Assembly (NCBI GenBank): GCA_011365025.1
Contig: RDOF01000009.1
Coordinates: 1-64,000 of the forward strand
DNA from: Candidatus Thorarchaeota archaeon
GTDB lineage: Archaea; Asgardarchaeota; Thorarchaeia; Thorarchaeales; Thorarchaeaceae
DNA: 64,000 nt
Direction: 5' to 3'
The position numbers and the translations under genes were made by a program. This document shows positions 16,584-25,662 of this stretch, piece after piece. The number at the start of each line of letters is the position of its first letter. The stretch's first letter is position 1. The notes beneath the pieces are model-generated. The model was not told where the DNA came from, ran no database searches, and worked only from the letters and a program-made list of their open reading frames with translations.

Positions 16584-17678
16584 TTATGCCATCTCATTCG
16601 AAAGAATATCCAGTATCTTTCTGGAGGCATCACCTGAACCATAGGGACAGGAACGGTCCTTCACTAATCCGTCTTGAATTCCTTTCCTAACCAGCTCCGT
16701 GAACCGATCTGGGTCGATACCAACGAGAGTCGCATGACCTGAGTCAACTGCTTCAGGTCTCTCAGTGGATGTTCGCAAGACAAAGACTCTCTTGTTGAGC
16801 GCGGGTGCAGTGACCTCCTCCTGAATTCCGCCGGAGTCTGTTAGGATGAATTTTGCATGCTTCATCAGCGCGAGAAAATCAAGATAGGGGACTGGATTTA
16901 TGATTCTCAGCCTGCCACTCTGCTTTATCTTCTGAAGCAGTTCGAACTGCTCCAATTGCTTAACAGTCCTTGGATGCGCGGGAAATATGATATTGATTTC
17001 CAAGGAAAGCAGACCCTCAACCAAACCTGAGAGTACTTCGCGGTCATCCACATTCTCCGACCTATGAAGTGTGAGTAGGGCAAAATCATCTATGCCGTCT
17101 GTTATCCCTTCAATTCCCCTTTTCAAGGCAACAGGGATTCTATCCTCCAAGGAATCGATAACAGTGTTTCCTGTGACAAAGATCTTACCCCAGACATTTT
17201 CCTTGCGAAGTATATTTGCGGAATTCTCTGTAGGAGCGAAGAGATAGCTAGAAGCATGGTCAGTCAATCGTCTGTTGTGTTCTTCTGGCATCCTGACATC
17301 GTAGCTTCTGAGTCCCGCCTCTACATGAGCCACCGGTATCCTCAGCTTGACAGCTGCAATTGCTGCCGACAAGACTGCATTTGTATCCCCTTGAACAAGA
17401 ACAATATCAGGACTCACTTGAAGTAGCTCTTTTTCAATTCCAATCAGTGCCTTTGCAGTTTGCTCTGAATGTGTGCCAGAACCAATATTGAGATTCTTGT
17501 CAGGCATTCGTAGACCCATGTCATCAAAGAAAGACCCACTCATTGATTCTGAATAGTGTTGACCGGTGTGGAGAAAGAAGAATTCAATTCCTCGTTTTTC
17601 GCACTCGTGAATTATGGGAGCCATCTTCACGATTTCAGGCCTTGTTCCCACAGTGATAAAGGGTCTCAGACAATCCAC
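16584..17678 (-). CDS. wecB: UDP-N-acetylglucosamine 2-epimerase
   Basis: 364 residues, normal family length. The N-terminus GTRPEIVKMAP, the middle HVEAGLRSYD and MPEEHNRRLTDH, and C-terminal LTDSGGIQEEV are the conserved WecB sites. It converts UDP-GlcNAc to UDP-ManNAc for surface glycans or protein glycosylation. The start is GTG. Immediately upstream of surE, 77 nt apart, same strand. Confidence 0.92.
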   Translation of the reverse strand: MDCLRPFITVGTRPEIVKMAPIIHECEKRGIEFFFLHTGQHYSESMSGSFFDDMGLRMPDKNLNIGSGTHSEQTAKALIGIEKELLQVSPDIVLVQGDTNAVLSAAIAAVKLRIPVAHVEAGLRSYDVRMPEEHNRRLTDHASSYLFAPTENSANILRKENVWGKIFVTGNTVIDSLEDRIPVALKRGIEGITDGIDDFALLTLHRSENVDDREVLSGLVEGLLSLEINIIFPAHPRTVKQLEQFELLQKIKQSGRLRIINPVPYLDFLALMKHAKFILTDSGGIQEEVTAPALNKRVFVLRTSTERPEAVDSGHATLVGIDPDRFTELVRKGIQDGLVKDRSCPYGSGDASRKILDILSNEMA

Positions 17679-17855
17679 CCATTTTGTTTCAAACGCACTC
17701 GGTTCATAAGGATGCCGGGAAGATGAGTCTGATTACTCCATGATACCACGAATTCGTGTCCGATGCTCTTTCTCCCTTCGTTGATGAAATGCTCAAAACA
17801 TCTAAAAGACGAGTCGACGTGTGATTTATTGTTCTAGTGGTCCTGAGGTGAGTAT

Positions 17856-18644
17856 ATGCGATACGGCTTAGGAATACTCCTTGGTGCTCTACTGCCTGGC
17901 ATAGCATTTCTTGGTGGGCTAGTTATCAAAACGGCTGGAATTGGGGTTACTGATGAAGCTGTCTTGGCATCACTCTTCTCAACATACTTGCTCTGGTTCT
18001 TTGTTGCGATTTTTATTGGATTTCTCCCATTGATTGCAGCTTACGCGAAATGGAGAGATTCTCTAAGAGAGGTACTTCTCTATGAAATTGGAGGTTATGC
18101 TCTCTTCACACCCATTTGGCTGTTTATCATGACCGACATGTCAGGTGAATCCTTCATTGACCTTTTCTTCACTGGACTTGAAAACGCTCTTCCTGCACCT
18201 GGTGAGGGCGGCGCTCTTACAGCAATCAATGTGAGTCCAATACTCTTTGTTCCGGTCACGATTCTGTTGCTTGTGATGGGGCTGGTCATCCTTCGCCCCT
18301 CATTCATTCGCTCTCATACTCACGCAGAAGCCGTTTCAGTGGAGCCCTCGAAGCCAGCTAGGCCTGCGGCTCCCAAATCGGAAGATCCACTTGCTGAGGA
18401 CCTACCCGGCGTTAAGCCTCCAATGCCAACACCCACCACTGTAGATGAGCTTAGACGGATGCTTCAGGAAATCGGCGCATCTGAAGGTGCTATAGCCTCA
18501 ATTCTCAATGCTGGTTTTCAAACCGTAACAGATTTGGTTTCAACTAGTTCTGAACAACTCGCAATCGCTGCAGGTTTAGACAAGGCTACCGCTGAAAACA
18601 TACATATGCTTGTTCAGAAAAAGGTCTGGTTTGGCGGAATTTGA
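17856..18644 (+). CDS. Multi-span membrane protein with C-terminal helix-hairpin-helix domain
   Basis: 262 residues: four hydrophobic helices in the first 150 residues, a Pro/Ala-rich linker near 155-190, then a roughly 60-residue soluble domain. That domain contains an AILNAGFQTVTDLVSTSSEQLAIAAG-like pattern, typical of SAM/helix-hairpin-helix folds that bind DNA or proteins. A membrane protein carrying such a domain is unusual; function is unknown. GAGGTGA sits 6 nt before the ATG and a TATA-like GATTTATTG precedes it. Confidence 0.65.
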   Translation: MRYGLGILLGALLPGIAFLGGLVIKTAGIGVTDEAVLASLFSTYLLWFFVAIFIGFLPLIAAYAKWRDSLREVLLYEIGGYALFTPIWLFIMTDMSGESFIDLFFTGLENALPAPGEGGALTAINVSPILFVPVTILLLVMGLVILRPSFIRSHTHAEAVSVEPSKPARPAAPKSEDPLAEDLPGVKPPMPTPTTVDELRRMLQEIGASEGAIASILNAGFQTVTDLVSTSSEQLAIAAGLDKATAENIHMLVQKKVWFGGI

Positions 18645-18656
18645 AAATGACGCTGC

Positions 18657-19412
18657 CTAAGCCTTCCTGTCCTTAGCAAGGGAAGTCATTGCCTCAAGTG
18701 CGATACAGATTAGATTGTCCAAGGGAGGCTTCCGTTCAATCTTGGCCTCTTTCTCTACATTCTCGCCCACAATAACGCAGGCCGCTCCTACCTTGACTCT
18801 TCTTAGACTTCCAATTACAAACAAGGCTGCAGCTTCCATTTCTGTGGCTAAGACATTTGAATGCTTCAAGGTTTCCCAATGCATCTTTGTCTTTTCAGGG
18901 TGCGACGTCATGCCGGGAAATTCGCTATAGAACGAATCCTTGCTATGGCCAATTCCAACATGAAAGCTGGCTTCACGAGCTTCTGCAGCTTTTACCAACC
19001 GAAGTGTCAAAGATGGGTCCGCTACAGCCGGGAATTCTATGGGAACATATTGTCTTGATGTTCCATCGTTTCTAACAGACCCTGTGAAAATAACAACGTC
19101 TCCTTCGACGACAGAAGGAGAAATGGCTCCCGCTGTTCCAACTCGGACAAAGACCTTGCATCCAATTCTGATGAGTTCCTCAAGCGCTATAGCTGCTGAT
19201 GGACAGCCAATTCCCGTTGAGCAAACTGCCACCGGAACCCCTTTGTAATTTCCCTTGAAGCTCCAAAACTCTCTTTTTCTGGCAACCTCCATAGGATTCT
19301 CAAAGAATCCTTCAGCGATGAGCCGAGCCCTATCAGGGTCTCCCGGCAATAGGACAAGCTCAGGTAATTCGCCGGGCGCCAAATCAATATGATATTCCTT
19401 GTTATCGTCCAA
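18657..19412 (-). CDS. udp: Nucleoside phosphorylase (uridine/purine type, NP-I)
   Basis: 251 residues. GDPDRA near the N-terminus is the phosphate site, GTAGAI is in the core, and EMEAAALF near residue 195 is the ribose-binding signature, all of hexameric NP-I phosphorylases. The sequence pattern is closest to uridine phosphorylase, but purine nucleosides cannot be excluded. It recycles nucleosides to base plus ribose-1-phosphate. Start is TTG. Nearby PRPP-synthetase-like and dCTP-deaminase genes suggest a nucleotide-salvage neighbourhood. Confidence 0.85.
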   Translation of the reverse strand: MDDNKEYHIDLAPGELPELVLLPGDPDRARLIAEGFFENPMEVARKREFWSFKGNYKGVPVAVCSTGIGCPSAAIALEELIRIGCKVFVRVGTAGAISPSVVEGDVVIFTGSVRNDGTSRQYVPIEFPAVADPSLTLRLVKAAEAREASFHVGIGHSKDSFYSEFPGMTSHPEKTKMHWETLKHSNVLATEMEAAALFVIGSLRRVKVGAACVIVGENVEKEAKIERKPPLDNLICIALEAMTSLAKDRKA

Positions 19413-19538
19413 CCCTTCACAATCCCAGCCGACTGCAGAGTGCAGTCGTAAAAAGAGTTTCGCTGATTTGCTCGATATTCCAAAGAAAGAGAGATATCCT
19501 TAAAAGAACCGAAATCTGCGCGTGGTCGAGTGGTGTCT

Positions 19539-19763
19539 ATGAGCGAAGAGATCAATGCTCTTCAGAGGAAAATCCTCAACATTGTACTGGAGGATTCTAG
19601 AAGAGCCGGTTCCATAACAAGGCTGCTCAAGAGAAGCGGATTTGAATGCGAACAGAATGAGGTTGTTCAAGCGATGAATGATTTGGTAAAAAGGGGTCTT
19701 CTTGAGCGCCCCTCAGAAAAGACATGGACGGCTACTGGGAAAGCTCAAGACTACGCGGAGTAG
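19539..19763 (+). CDS. Small winged-helix protein
   Basis: 74 residues with the pattern helix, helix, recognition helix and wing: ITRLLKRSGFECEQNEVVQAMNDLVKRGLLER followed by a short beta stretch. It is likely a DNA-binding regulator lying between two opposite-strand nucleotide genes. The ATG at 19539 is preferred over GTG codons at 19530/19533. TATA-like CCTTAAAAG is at 19498-19506. Confidence 0.6.
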   Translation: MSEEINALQRKILNIVLEDSRRAGSITRLLKRSGFECEQNEVVQAMNDLVKRGLLERPSEKTWTATGKAQDYAE

Positions 19764-19796
19764 TAGTAATCAATCACTCAGCGACCAGTGGATTCG

Positions 19797-20783
19797 CTAA
19801 ATTATCTCTACTAGCGTATCAACAATGTTGTAAGTTAACTCTGGGAAGTTCTCGCAGAATGTCTTCGTTCTCACAGTATTTGTTGTAACAATTCTTCCCT
19901 TAGCTTTTTCTAGTAGCCTTTCGAGAAGCTCTTCTCCTCTCTCCAAGAGCGGCAGAACATGAGCTACTGCCATCCCCACATCCGCAGCGCCAAGCCCTCT
20001 CAATCGATCAGCGGCCGTCAGCAATGTGTTCCCGCTCTTGGTAAGATCATCGATGACGATAACCTCTCTGCCCTCAACAGTCACTTCGCCATGCAATTCT
20101 ACACAATAGGAATCGGTTCGGCTCTTTCCAAATCCTTCGATATCATATCTTTGCTGTGCCCCTTCATCTGGCGTTACGACTAGGCAGTCCTTAAACCCGA
20201 ATACATTTCGTCCGTATTTAACGAGGTCTGGGATGATATCGATTTCTTCGTATTTTCCTTCCTTAGTAAGCCTTTCAACCCATCCAAGACTATCATGAGC
20301 GTGCGGATTAACCACCCAAATCTTGTTACAGGACTTGGCAATCTGCTCAGTTGCCCATTGACACGATACGGCTTCGCCTGTCTTAAACGCCTTGTCTTGC
20401 AGAGCATATGGTTGAAATGTCAGTATCACATCGACTCTGGATGGAGGCCCGACCGGTTTGTTAGAGTACTGCTTGTGCCCTGTTTGAGTCACCAATGTCG
20501 GATTCCGCAGAATATCAAGAATAAGAAGAAGCTCCACAACACGATCCGATGTCGTATAGGGTTCGAGCTCAGCCGGTCCTGCTCCTGTACAGCTCTGAAC
20601 AACAACGACTCGACGATTAGAGAGTTCCTCTATTTGCCTAATTCGAACGTAAATATCGGCATTCGGGAACAGGCGTCTGTTATCATAATTGAGTTCAGAA
20701 GTGAATACTCTAAACCCATGCGATTCGAATCGATCTTGTAGGTGTTCTGCGCCACTAGCCAAGATAACATCATAATCTTTCAA
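19797..20783 (-). CDS. PRPP-synthetase-like protein
   Basis: 328 residues. The PRPP-binding loop is VIVIDDLTKSGNTLL near residue 250, and both phosphoribosyltransferase-like halves of ribose-phosphate pyrophosphokinase are visible. The N-terminal half is divergent (NYDNRRLFPNADIYVRI), and the QSCTGAG segment replaces the usual substrate-binding flag. It could make PRPP from ribose-5-P and ATP, or be a diverged paralogue. Just upstream of the nucleoside phosphorylase gene on the same strand, across a small opposite-strand gene. Confidence 0.7.
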   Translation of the reverse strand: MKDYDVILASGAEHLQDRFESHGFRVFTSELNYDNRRLFPNADIYVRIRQIEELSNRRVVVVQSCTGAGPAELEPYTTSDRVVELLLILDILRNPTLVTQTGHKQYSNKPVGPPSRVDVILTFQPYALQDKAFKTGEAVSCQWATEQIAKSCNKIWVVNPHAHDSLGWVERLTKEGKYEEIDIIPDLVKYGRNVFGFKDCLVVTPDEGAQQRYDIEGFGKSRTDSYCVELHGEVTVEGREVIVIDDLTKSGNTLLTAADRLRGLGAADVGMAVAHVLPLLERGEELLERLLEKAKGRIVTTNTVRTKTFCENFPELTYNIVDTLVEII

Positions 20784-20838
20784 TTTGAGCCGCCAAGCTG
20801 TTGCGGAATGTTTTCCTTAATGAGAGTTCCGCCTGGCC

Positions 20839-21377
20839 TTAGACTACTGGACTGTCCTGGCCTATGTAATGACTTGTCTCCCTGCTATCATAGCTGCGTT
20901 TTGCAGGACTTGATAGAGGAACGAACATTATCTGCACTATCTGCATGCCTGGATATAACAGCACCGGGCTCAGGTTCTCACAATAAATCTCAAGGGTCAG
21001 CTTCCCGGGTTTCTTTGACCCTGTTCCTGGATTCACTAGTCCTGCTGCGTGGACAATAATTCCAAGACGTGCAACGCTGGACTTTCAAGGAGAGCGGCGT
21101 ATTTGGCTGACAAGCTTATTCTTTCTACTGTCTGTCCCAATATGAACTGCCCCGGAAGAATAAGAAACGGATTGCCTTTGGTGTCAACAACCTTCGTATC
21201 CTTGTCCAAGGCCTCCTTCAGTCTAATGTCCACTGGCTTGCCAGGGTTATACACCCTGAAAACACTATCAAGACACAAGTCAATACTGCAAGGCCCTATG
21301 GCTTCCGAATCCAATGGGTCAATTCGAATTTCACCTTGTGCTATGCACTTTTCTATATCAACATCGGACAACATCAT
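20839..21377 (-). pseudogene. dcd: dCTP deaminase/dUTPase-family gene, frameshifted
   Basis: The N-terminal part (MLSDVDIEKCI..., GPCSIDL, then LPGQFILGQTVERI) and the C-terminal part (LTLEIYCENLSPVLLYPGMQI) belong to one dCTP deaminase but lie in different frames. The break is at 21070-21083, exactly in the catalytic GRSS/GKSS-x-A-R-L-G motif. Compared with the family, 1 or 4 bases are missing, and reading resumes as RLGIIVHAAGLVNPG. The start is ATG 21377 or 21374; upstream sequence to 21470 is open but not family-like. Either a recent null mutation or a sequence error. Functionally it would deaminate dCTP to dUTP. Confidence 0.8.
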
Positions 21378-21470
21378 ACGAAGCAAATCTCCTATGCGAC
21401 CAAGTAACACATACAGTCTTACAAAGAACCTAAAACGGTTGTCATCCACAAGAAACAAGAATAAAGGCAT

Positions 21471-22196
21471 GTGGTTTCATTGTCGCTAACCGCTCGAGAC
21501 CTACTGCAACGACTAGCTGAAGATGCTGGAACATCATACAAGGACATAGCAGGCAAGGTCAATGAAGCAATGTCAAAAGGGGAAGGGCTGTTAGAATCAG
21601 TTTCAATCATCGCTATAGAATTCGGCTTATCCCCCTCCAAATACCGGCTTGATTCCTTGAAGATAGCTGGAGAGATATCAAAGCTCCTGCGAGAGGACTA
21701 TACGCAAACCCTGATGGTTTCTGCTGTTCTTGGTCAGATGGTTGAAGCAAAGGGCGATGAGCGATTTCCTTCTCCCGCTTTCTTTGCTTTCCTTGAAATA
21801 CTTTCGACAGTGCCTGATGCACGAAGGGATACAAAATCCGAAACTGTACATGAAATAGAAGAACTTACCACCAGAATCATTGAGCTAACTACCACTCTTG
21901 TTTCCCTCATTTGCGAGTGGTCGCATGATGGTATTGTGGGCGTCGCAAGTGATTGTCCAGCAACCCTTCAAGGCCTAGCGCGGGCAGTGTTTCGAAAAAC
22001 GAAACTGCTGCAAGCCGGACTCTGGACCTGCATTTCATGTGGGAAGATTGTAAATGTGAAGGACACACGTGCCCTGGTCTGTGAGGAATGCGATGCAGGT
22101 ATCCACGAAGATGCACCTCTTGATACAGAAACAAGCAGGTGGGAGCGTGATCGAACAGGCTATGGACGAACCCGGAAGCGCGACCCCTTAGAGTAA
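21471..22196 (+). CDS. Unknown helical protein with C-terminal zinc ribbon
   Basis: 241 residues. The first 180 residues are helical with no recognised domain. The C-terminal part has CISCGKIVNVKDTRALVCEECD, a four-cysteine zinc ribbon (near residues 191-212), and then a polar tail. Start is GTG with AAAGG 4 nt upstream. It abuts the convergent PAC2-like gene: the two stop codons are adjacent. Confidence 0.6.
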   Translation: MVSLSLTARDLLQRLAEDAGTSYKDIAGKVNEAMSKGEGLLESVSIIAIEFGLSPSKYRLDSLKIAGEISKLLREDYTQTLMVSAVLGQMVEAKGDERFPSPAFFAFLEILSTVPDARRDTKSETVHEIEELTTRIIELTTTLVSLICEWSHDGIVGVASDCPATLQGLARAVFRKTKLLQAGLWTCISCGKIVNVKDTRALVCEECDAGIHEDAPLDTETSRWERDRTGYGRTRKRDPLE

Positions 22197-22853
22197 CTAT
22201 GGGAGGGTTGAAGGGCCCAGCATATTCAAGGCCAAACCCATATCCAGCAACCGATACGCCTCTTCAATCTCTTCTTGGCAAACCGAAAGGTCATCTTGTT
22301 GCATTATGACCTCCCCTCCCACAGACGCTTCGAGGAATAGAACAACCGGATCCAGTCCAGCCACAGGTCCCACACTCATCAAAGGCCCTGTCAATCCATC
22401 ATAGAAGTCTGATCTTCCTAAGGGCAAAGACATTCTCTTAGTCAAACGCTCTCCCTTGGATGAAACAACTTGAGCACATGATGGCCCATCATATGTCTGG
22501 ACTGATATAACAAACCGCGTTGGTATGTTGCCTCTAAGGTAAAAAAGAAGGTCGGTGACCCACTCGTACTCACGCACAAGAATGTCTCCAAAGATTATCA
22601 TCAAGTCTCCATTTATCATCCCGTGAACTGGAATCACCGGGGGCTTAACATCAGTCGGGTAACGATTCCACACAGAGAATGATGGTGAATTGAAAATCAA
22701 AACGGTTTCGAAGTTGTTTCTTTCATATAACTGACGGCACAAGGACTGTCCAACCGGATTGAGACCAAGAAGTACTGTGTAGCTCTCTGTGAGCTTTTCT
22801 TTCTTGTAGGCTTCCAATATGGGGGAAATCCACTCTTGCTCGAAATCTGTCAT
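22197..22853 (-). CDS. PAC2-family protein (proteasome-assembly-chaperone-like)
   Basis: 218 residues. The pattern of repeated hydrophobic beta strands with GMINGDLMIIFGD, FYDGLTGPLMSVGPVAGLDPVVLFLEA and the acidic helical end EEAYRLLDMG resembles the PAC2/DUF75 family found in archaea. In eukaryotes PAC2 helps proteasome assembly; in archaea the role is inferred only. Cytoplasmic. ATG start. Confidence 0.55.
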   Translation of the reverse strand: MTDFEQEWISPILEAYKKEKLTESYTVLLGLNPVGQSLCRQLYERNNFETVLIFNSPSFSVWNRYPTDVKPPVIPVHGMINGDLMIIFGDILVREYEWVTDLLFYLRGNIPTRFVISVQTYDGPSCAQVVSSKGERLTKRMSLPLGRSDFYDGLTGPLMSVGPVAGLDPVVLFLEASVGGEVIMQQDDLSVCQEEIEEAYRLLDMGLALNMLGPSTLP

Positions 22854-22995
22854 TATTTGTGTCAGGTACTAGGTGTTTTCTCGGCTAATGACTGTTCTCA
22901 TCCTTGACTTGACACCATTCTCCTTTAGCCACATCATAACGCCACTATTACGAGCATCTACTCCAGTTTGGAGAACAAGGGCCGGTTAGGATTGA

Positions 22996-23002
22996 TTTAT
23001 AT
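22996..23002 (+). promoter_or_regulatory. TATA box of gdhA
   Basis: TTTATAT in GATTGATTTATATGC predicts transcription from about 23025, giving a leader of about 30 nt to the TTG start at 23056. No gene is seen in 22854-23055. Confidence 0.55.
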
Positions 23003-23055
23003 GCAAGGCCATACGGACGGCGCCCAGCCTAACTCAAAATGGTGAGTGAGTTCTG

Positions 23056-24402
23056 TTGGACAAGTACATAGAAAGCGTTTACAACAAGGTCGTTGAGAAG
23101 GACCCCGAACAGAAGGTCTTTCATCAAGCCGTTCTTGAGGTTCTAGAAACACTTGAGCCTGCCATCAAGAAGTATCCGAAGTTCGAGGAGTTTGCGATTC
23201 TCGAAAGGATTACAGAACCGGAGCGTATAATCCAGTTCCGTGTTCCTTGGAAGGATCGTAATGGGAACATACAAGTCAACCGAGGGTATAGAATCCAATT
23301 CAACTCTGCAATTGGACCTTACAAGGGAGGTCTCCGTTTTCATCCCACTGTTAATCAAGGTATCTTGAAGTTCCTTGGCTTCGAACAAGTCTTCAAGAAT
23401 AGCCTTACCACGCTTCCCATGGGCGGAGGCAAAGGTGGTTCTGACTTCGATCCAAAGGGGAAGACCGACAGTGAGGTTGAGAACTTCTGCACAAGCTTTA
23501 TGATTGAGCTTAACAAGCATATTGGCCAATTCATTGATGTTCCTGCAGGTGATATTGGCGTAGGCGCTCGTGAAATAGGCTATCTCTACGGAGCATACAG
23601 AAAAGCAACCAACAATCACGGGACTTGTGTCCTAACTGGAAAGGGTCCTAACTATGGGGGTTCTTTAATCCGTCCTGAGGCAACAGGCTATGGGACAGTT
23701 TACTTCGTTGAGGAAATGCTAAAGACCCGAAATGACAATATTAAGGGCAAAGTCGTTGCAATCTCTGGGTCAGGTAACGTAGCGCAATACGCGACTGAAA
23801 AATGCATTCAGCTAGGTGCGAAAGTCATTGCTTTGAGTGATTCGAGTGGCTGGATTCATGACCCTGATGGCATTGATTCTGAAAAGCTAGCATGGATTAT
23901 GGACTTGAAGAATGTTCGCAGAGGCAGAATCAAGGAGTACGGTGAACACTTCAATGTTGATTATACTGCAGGCGGTAGCCCGTGGGCGTTGAAGTGTGAG
24001 ATTGCATTGCCCTGCGCAACTCAAAACGAAGTTGACGCCAAGGAAGCTCAGGCATTAGTGGACAATGGTGTTGTTGCCGTTGGTGAGGGCGCTAACATGC
24101 CCTGTGTGCCTGAAGCAATTGAAATCTTCCAGAAAGCCAAGATTCTCTACGCCCCAGGGAAGGCCGCCAATGCCGGAGGCGTTTCAGTATCTGGACTCGA
24201 AATGGCCCAAAATAGCCAGCGTTTCTTCTGGACCCGAGAAGAAGTGGACCATCGACTACATAGCATCATGGTCAACATCCATGAGAATGCCTACAAGACT
24301 TCTGAGAAATTCGGGAGCAAAGGGAATTACGTGCTTGGGGCGAACATTGCAGGCTTCCTAAAAGTCGCAGAAGCAATGATTGACCAAGGCTACTTCGCAT
24401 AA
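23056..24402 (+). CDS. gdhA: Glutamate dehydrogenase, bacterial-type
   Basis: 448 residues, the length of the hexameric bacterial/fungal enzyme rather than the roughly 420-residue typical archaeal one. Substrate-site motifs are YKGGLRFHPTVN and PMGGGKGGSDFDPKG (catalytic Lys), followed by the nucleotide-binding GSGNVAQYA near residue 235. It interconverts 2-oxoglutarate plus ammonia and glutamate; the type suggests NADPH dependence and nitrogen assimilation. Start is TTG, with a GGTGAGTGAG purine-rich stretch upstream. A strong hairpin terminator follows. Confidence 0.95.
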   Translation: MDKYIESVYNKVVEKDPEQKVFHQAVLEVLETLEPAIKKYPKFEEFAILERITEPERIIQFRVPWKDRNGNIQVNRGYRIQFNSAIGPYKGGLRFHPTVNQGILKFLGFEQVFKNSLTTLPMGGGKGGSDFDPKGKTDSEVENFCTSFMIELNKHIGQFIDVPAGDIGVGAREIGYLYGAYRKATNNHGTCVLTGKGPNYGGSLIRPEATGYGTVYFVEEMLKTRNDNIKGKVVAISGSGNVAQYATEKCIQLGAKVIALSDSSGWIHDPDGIDSEKLAWIMDLKNVRRGRIKEYGEHFNVDYTAGGSPWALKCEIALPCATQNEVDAKEAQALVDNGVVAVGEGANMPCVPEAIEIFQKAKILYAPGKAANAGGVSVSGLEMAQNSQRFFWTREEVDHRLHSIMVNIHENAYKTSEKFGSKGNYVLGANIAGFLKVAEAMIDQGYFA

Positions 24403-24410
24403 TTCACGAA

Positions 24411-24435
24411 AGCAGACCCCTATGGGGGTCCTGCT
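24411..24435 (+). terminator. Hairpin terminator after gdhA
   Basis: AGCAGACCCC pairs with GGGGTCCTGCT through a 4-nt TATG loop with one bulged C. A T-rich tract follows (24436-24464). It lies between convergent genes and could serve both. Confidence 0.6.
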
Positions 24436-24450
24436 TCCTCTATTTCTCTG

Positions 24451-25056
24451 CTACTTTCTTATTATTTCTAATAACTCGGCCAGCCTACTCTTCACATCGG
24501 ATTCAACAGTGCTTAGCTCGGCTAGTTGACCAATTAAGGCGAGTTTCTCCTTCCTATAATCCGATTCCTGTATGCTGCCATTTCTCCTACGCAGCTCCAG
24601 TTTATCCATCTGCGTGGTGATGTCCCTCCGTCGTTCCTCCACAAGATCGAAACCTTGCTTGAGAGACATCCACTCTATCATTGCGTTGCTCTTCTCTTGT
24701 TCAAGACGTTCCCGTCTTTCTCTCTCTTCATCTTGATGTTTCAGTTTTCTATTAGCTTCGCGAATTTCCCGTTGTATTTCATACAGCCGGGCTTCTACTT
24801 CTCTCTTCACTTGAACCATTTGCGTAGACATAAGCCATTTTTCGCGATATTGCGCTAGATGCTCTTCTTCTGACATTTGGCCTGCATTGAGTTTCTTGTC
24901 CAATTCGGATAATTCCGCTTTAACTACCTCGAGCTCTTCTTTCACTTCTTCGTAGGATTTCCTGAGGGCTATCCATTCTACACTATATTGGGATAGCATC
25001 TCTTTTGGGTCAACATAATACTCATCCTTCTCGGAGCGCCCCTCGTAATGGCTCAT
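24451..25056 (-). CDS. Coiled-coil protein with two repeated helical hairpins
   Basis: 201 residues, nearly all charged helix. Two copies of about 75 residues are recognisable: each starts EW-x-(A/S)-L, runs as coiled coil, turns at an NAGQMSEEEHLAQYREK or NGSIQESDYRKEK type loop and returns as helix (about residues 26-100 and 125-200). The hairpin also resembles the C-terminal end of the protein at 47421-47981. No function is recognised. ATG start. The coding end shares the intergenic terminator with gdhA. Confidence 0.6.
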   Translation of the reverse strand: MSHYEGRSEKDEYYVDPKEMLSQYSVEWIALRKSYEEVKEELEVVKAELSELDKKLNAGQMSEEEHLAQYREKWLMSTQMVQVKREVEARLYEIQREIREANRKLKHQDEERERRERLEQEKSNAMIEWMSLKQGFDLVEERRRDITTQMDKLELRRRNGSIQESDYRKEKLALIGQLAELSTVESDVKSRLAELLEIIRK

Positions 25057-25166
25057 CGTTACTTCTCCTATGGTGTTATCAATCTGTATTCAATCAACAA
25101 CTTAAGGAATTTGTTAAACAGCTGCACCCCTTTTCATCTTGGATTTTTGCCAAGTATTGCTCCTGG

Positions 25167-25556
25167 TTACTCGTCTGCTAGTTCTCTCTCGGGAGTGGTT
25201 TCAGGTGGTGTTTCTGTATCCAGCATATCCCATTCAGGAGGCGGTTCTGTTGGTTTCGAGTCATCTGCTGGTTCAAGATCGGAATCTGGAAGAGCTTCTT
25301 CCTCTCGTGTTTCTTCTTCTTCCTCCTCGCCTTCTTCATCGTCTTCGAAGTCAACCGCATCTTCAAGCTCCTGAACAGCTGCAGTTATTGCCTTCAGCTT
25401 TCCAGTTTCCAGCTTCTCTAGGAGCGTATAGAACATTCGTTCAACTACCTTTGATTGCCCCTTGACTTCAAACTCCAGCTCGCCAAGCTCGAATTCTAGC
25501 TCGGTGTAGTCATCTTTCTTTTTCTTATTCTTGCTCTTTCCTTCCTCTTCACCCAT
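25167..25556 (-). CDS. Small highly acidic protein, unknown
   Basis: 129 residues: a Lys-rich start (KSKNKKKKDD), a short ordered region with KGQSKVVERMFYTLLEKLETGKLK, then a long Glu/Asp/Pro-rich disordered tail. Unrecognised. 110 nt upstream of the coiled-coil gene on the same strand, so it may be co-transcribed with it. Confidence 0.5.
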   Translation of the reverse strand: MGEEEGKSKNKKKKDDYTELEFELGELEFEVKGQSKVVERMFYTLLEKLETGKLKAITAAVQELEDAVDFEDDEEGEEEEEETREEEALPDSDLEPADDSKPTEPPPEWDMLDTETPPETTPERELADE

Positions 25557-25662
25557 AAGGGACGCACCTAATGAGCAGTCCCTGATTACACTAATAAACT
25601 ATTCACAAAACCCGCGAACCCTAAATGCCTACAAACCTATCATCTTAAAGGGAAGGACTCCC

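Noticed and set aside
25048..25465. Plus-strand Ser-rich and Leu-rich frames
   Set aside because: Antisense of the acidic protein at 25167-25556; composition results from its Glu-rich codons.
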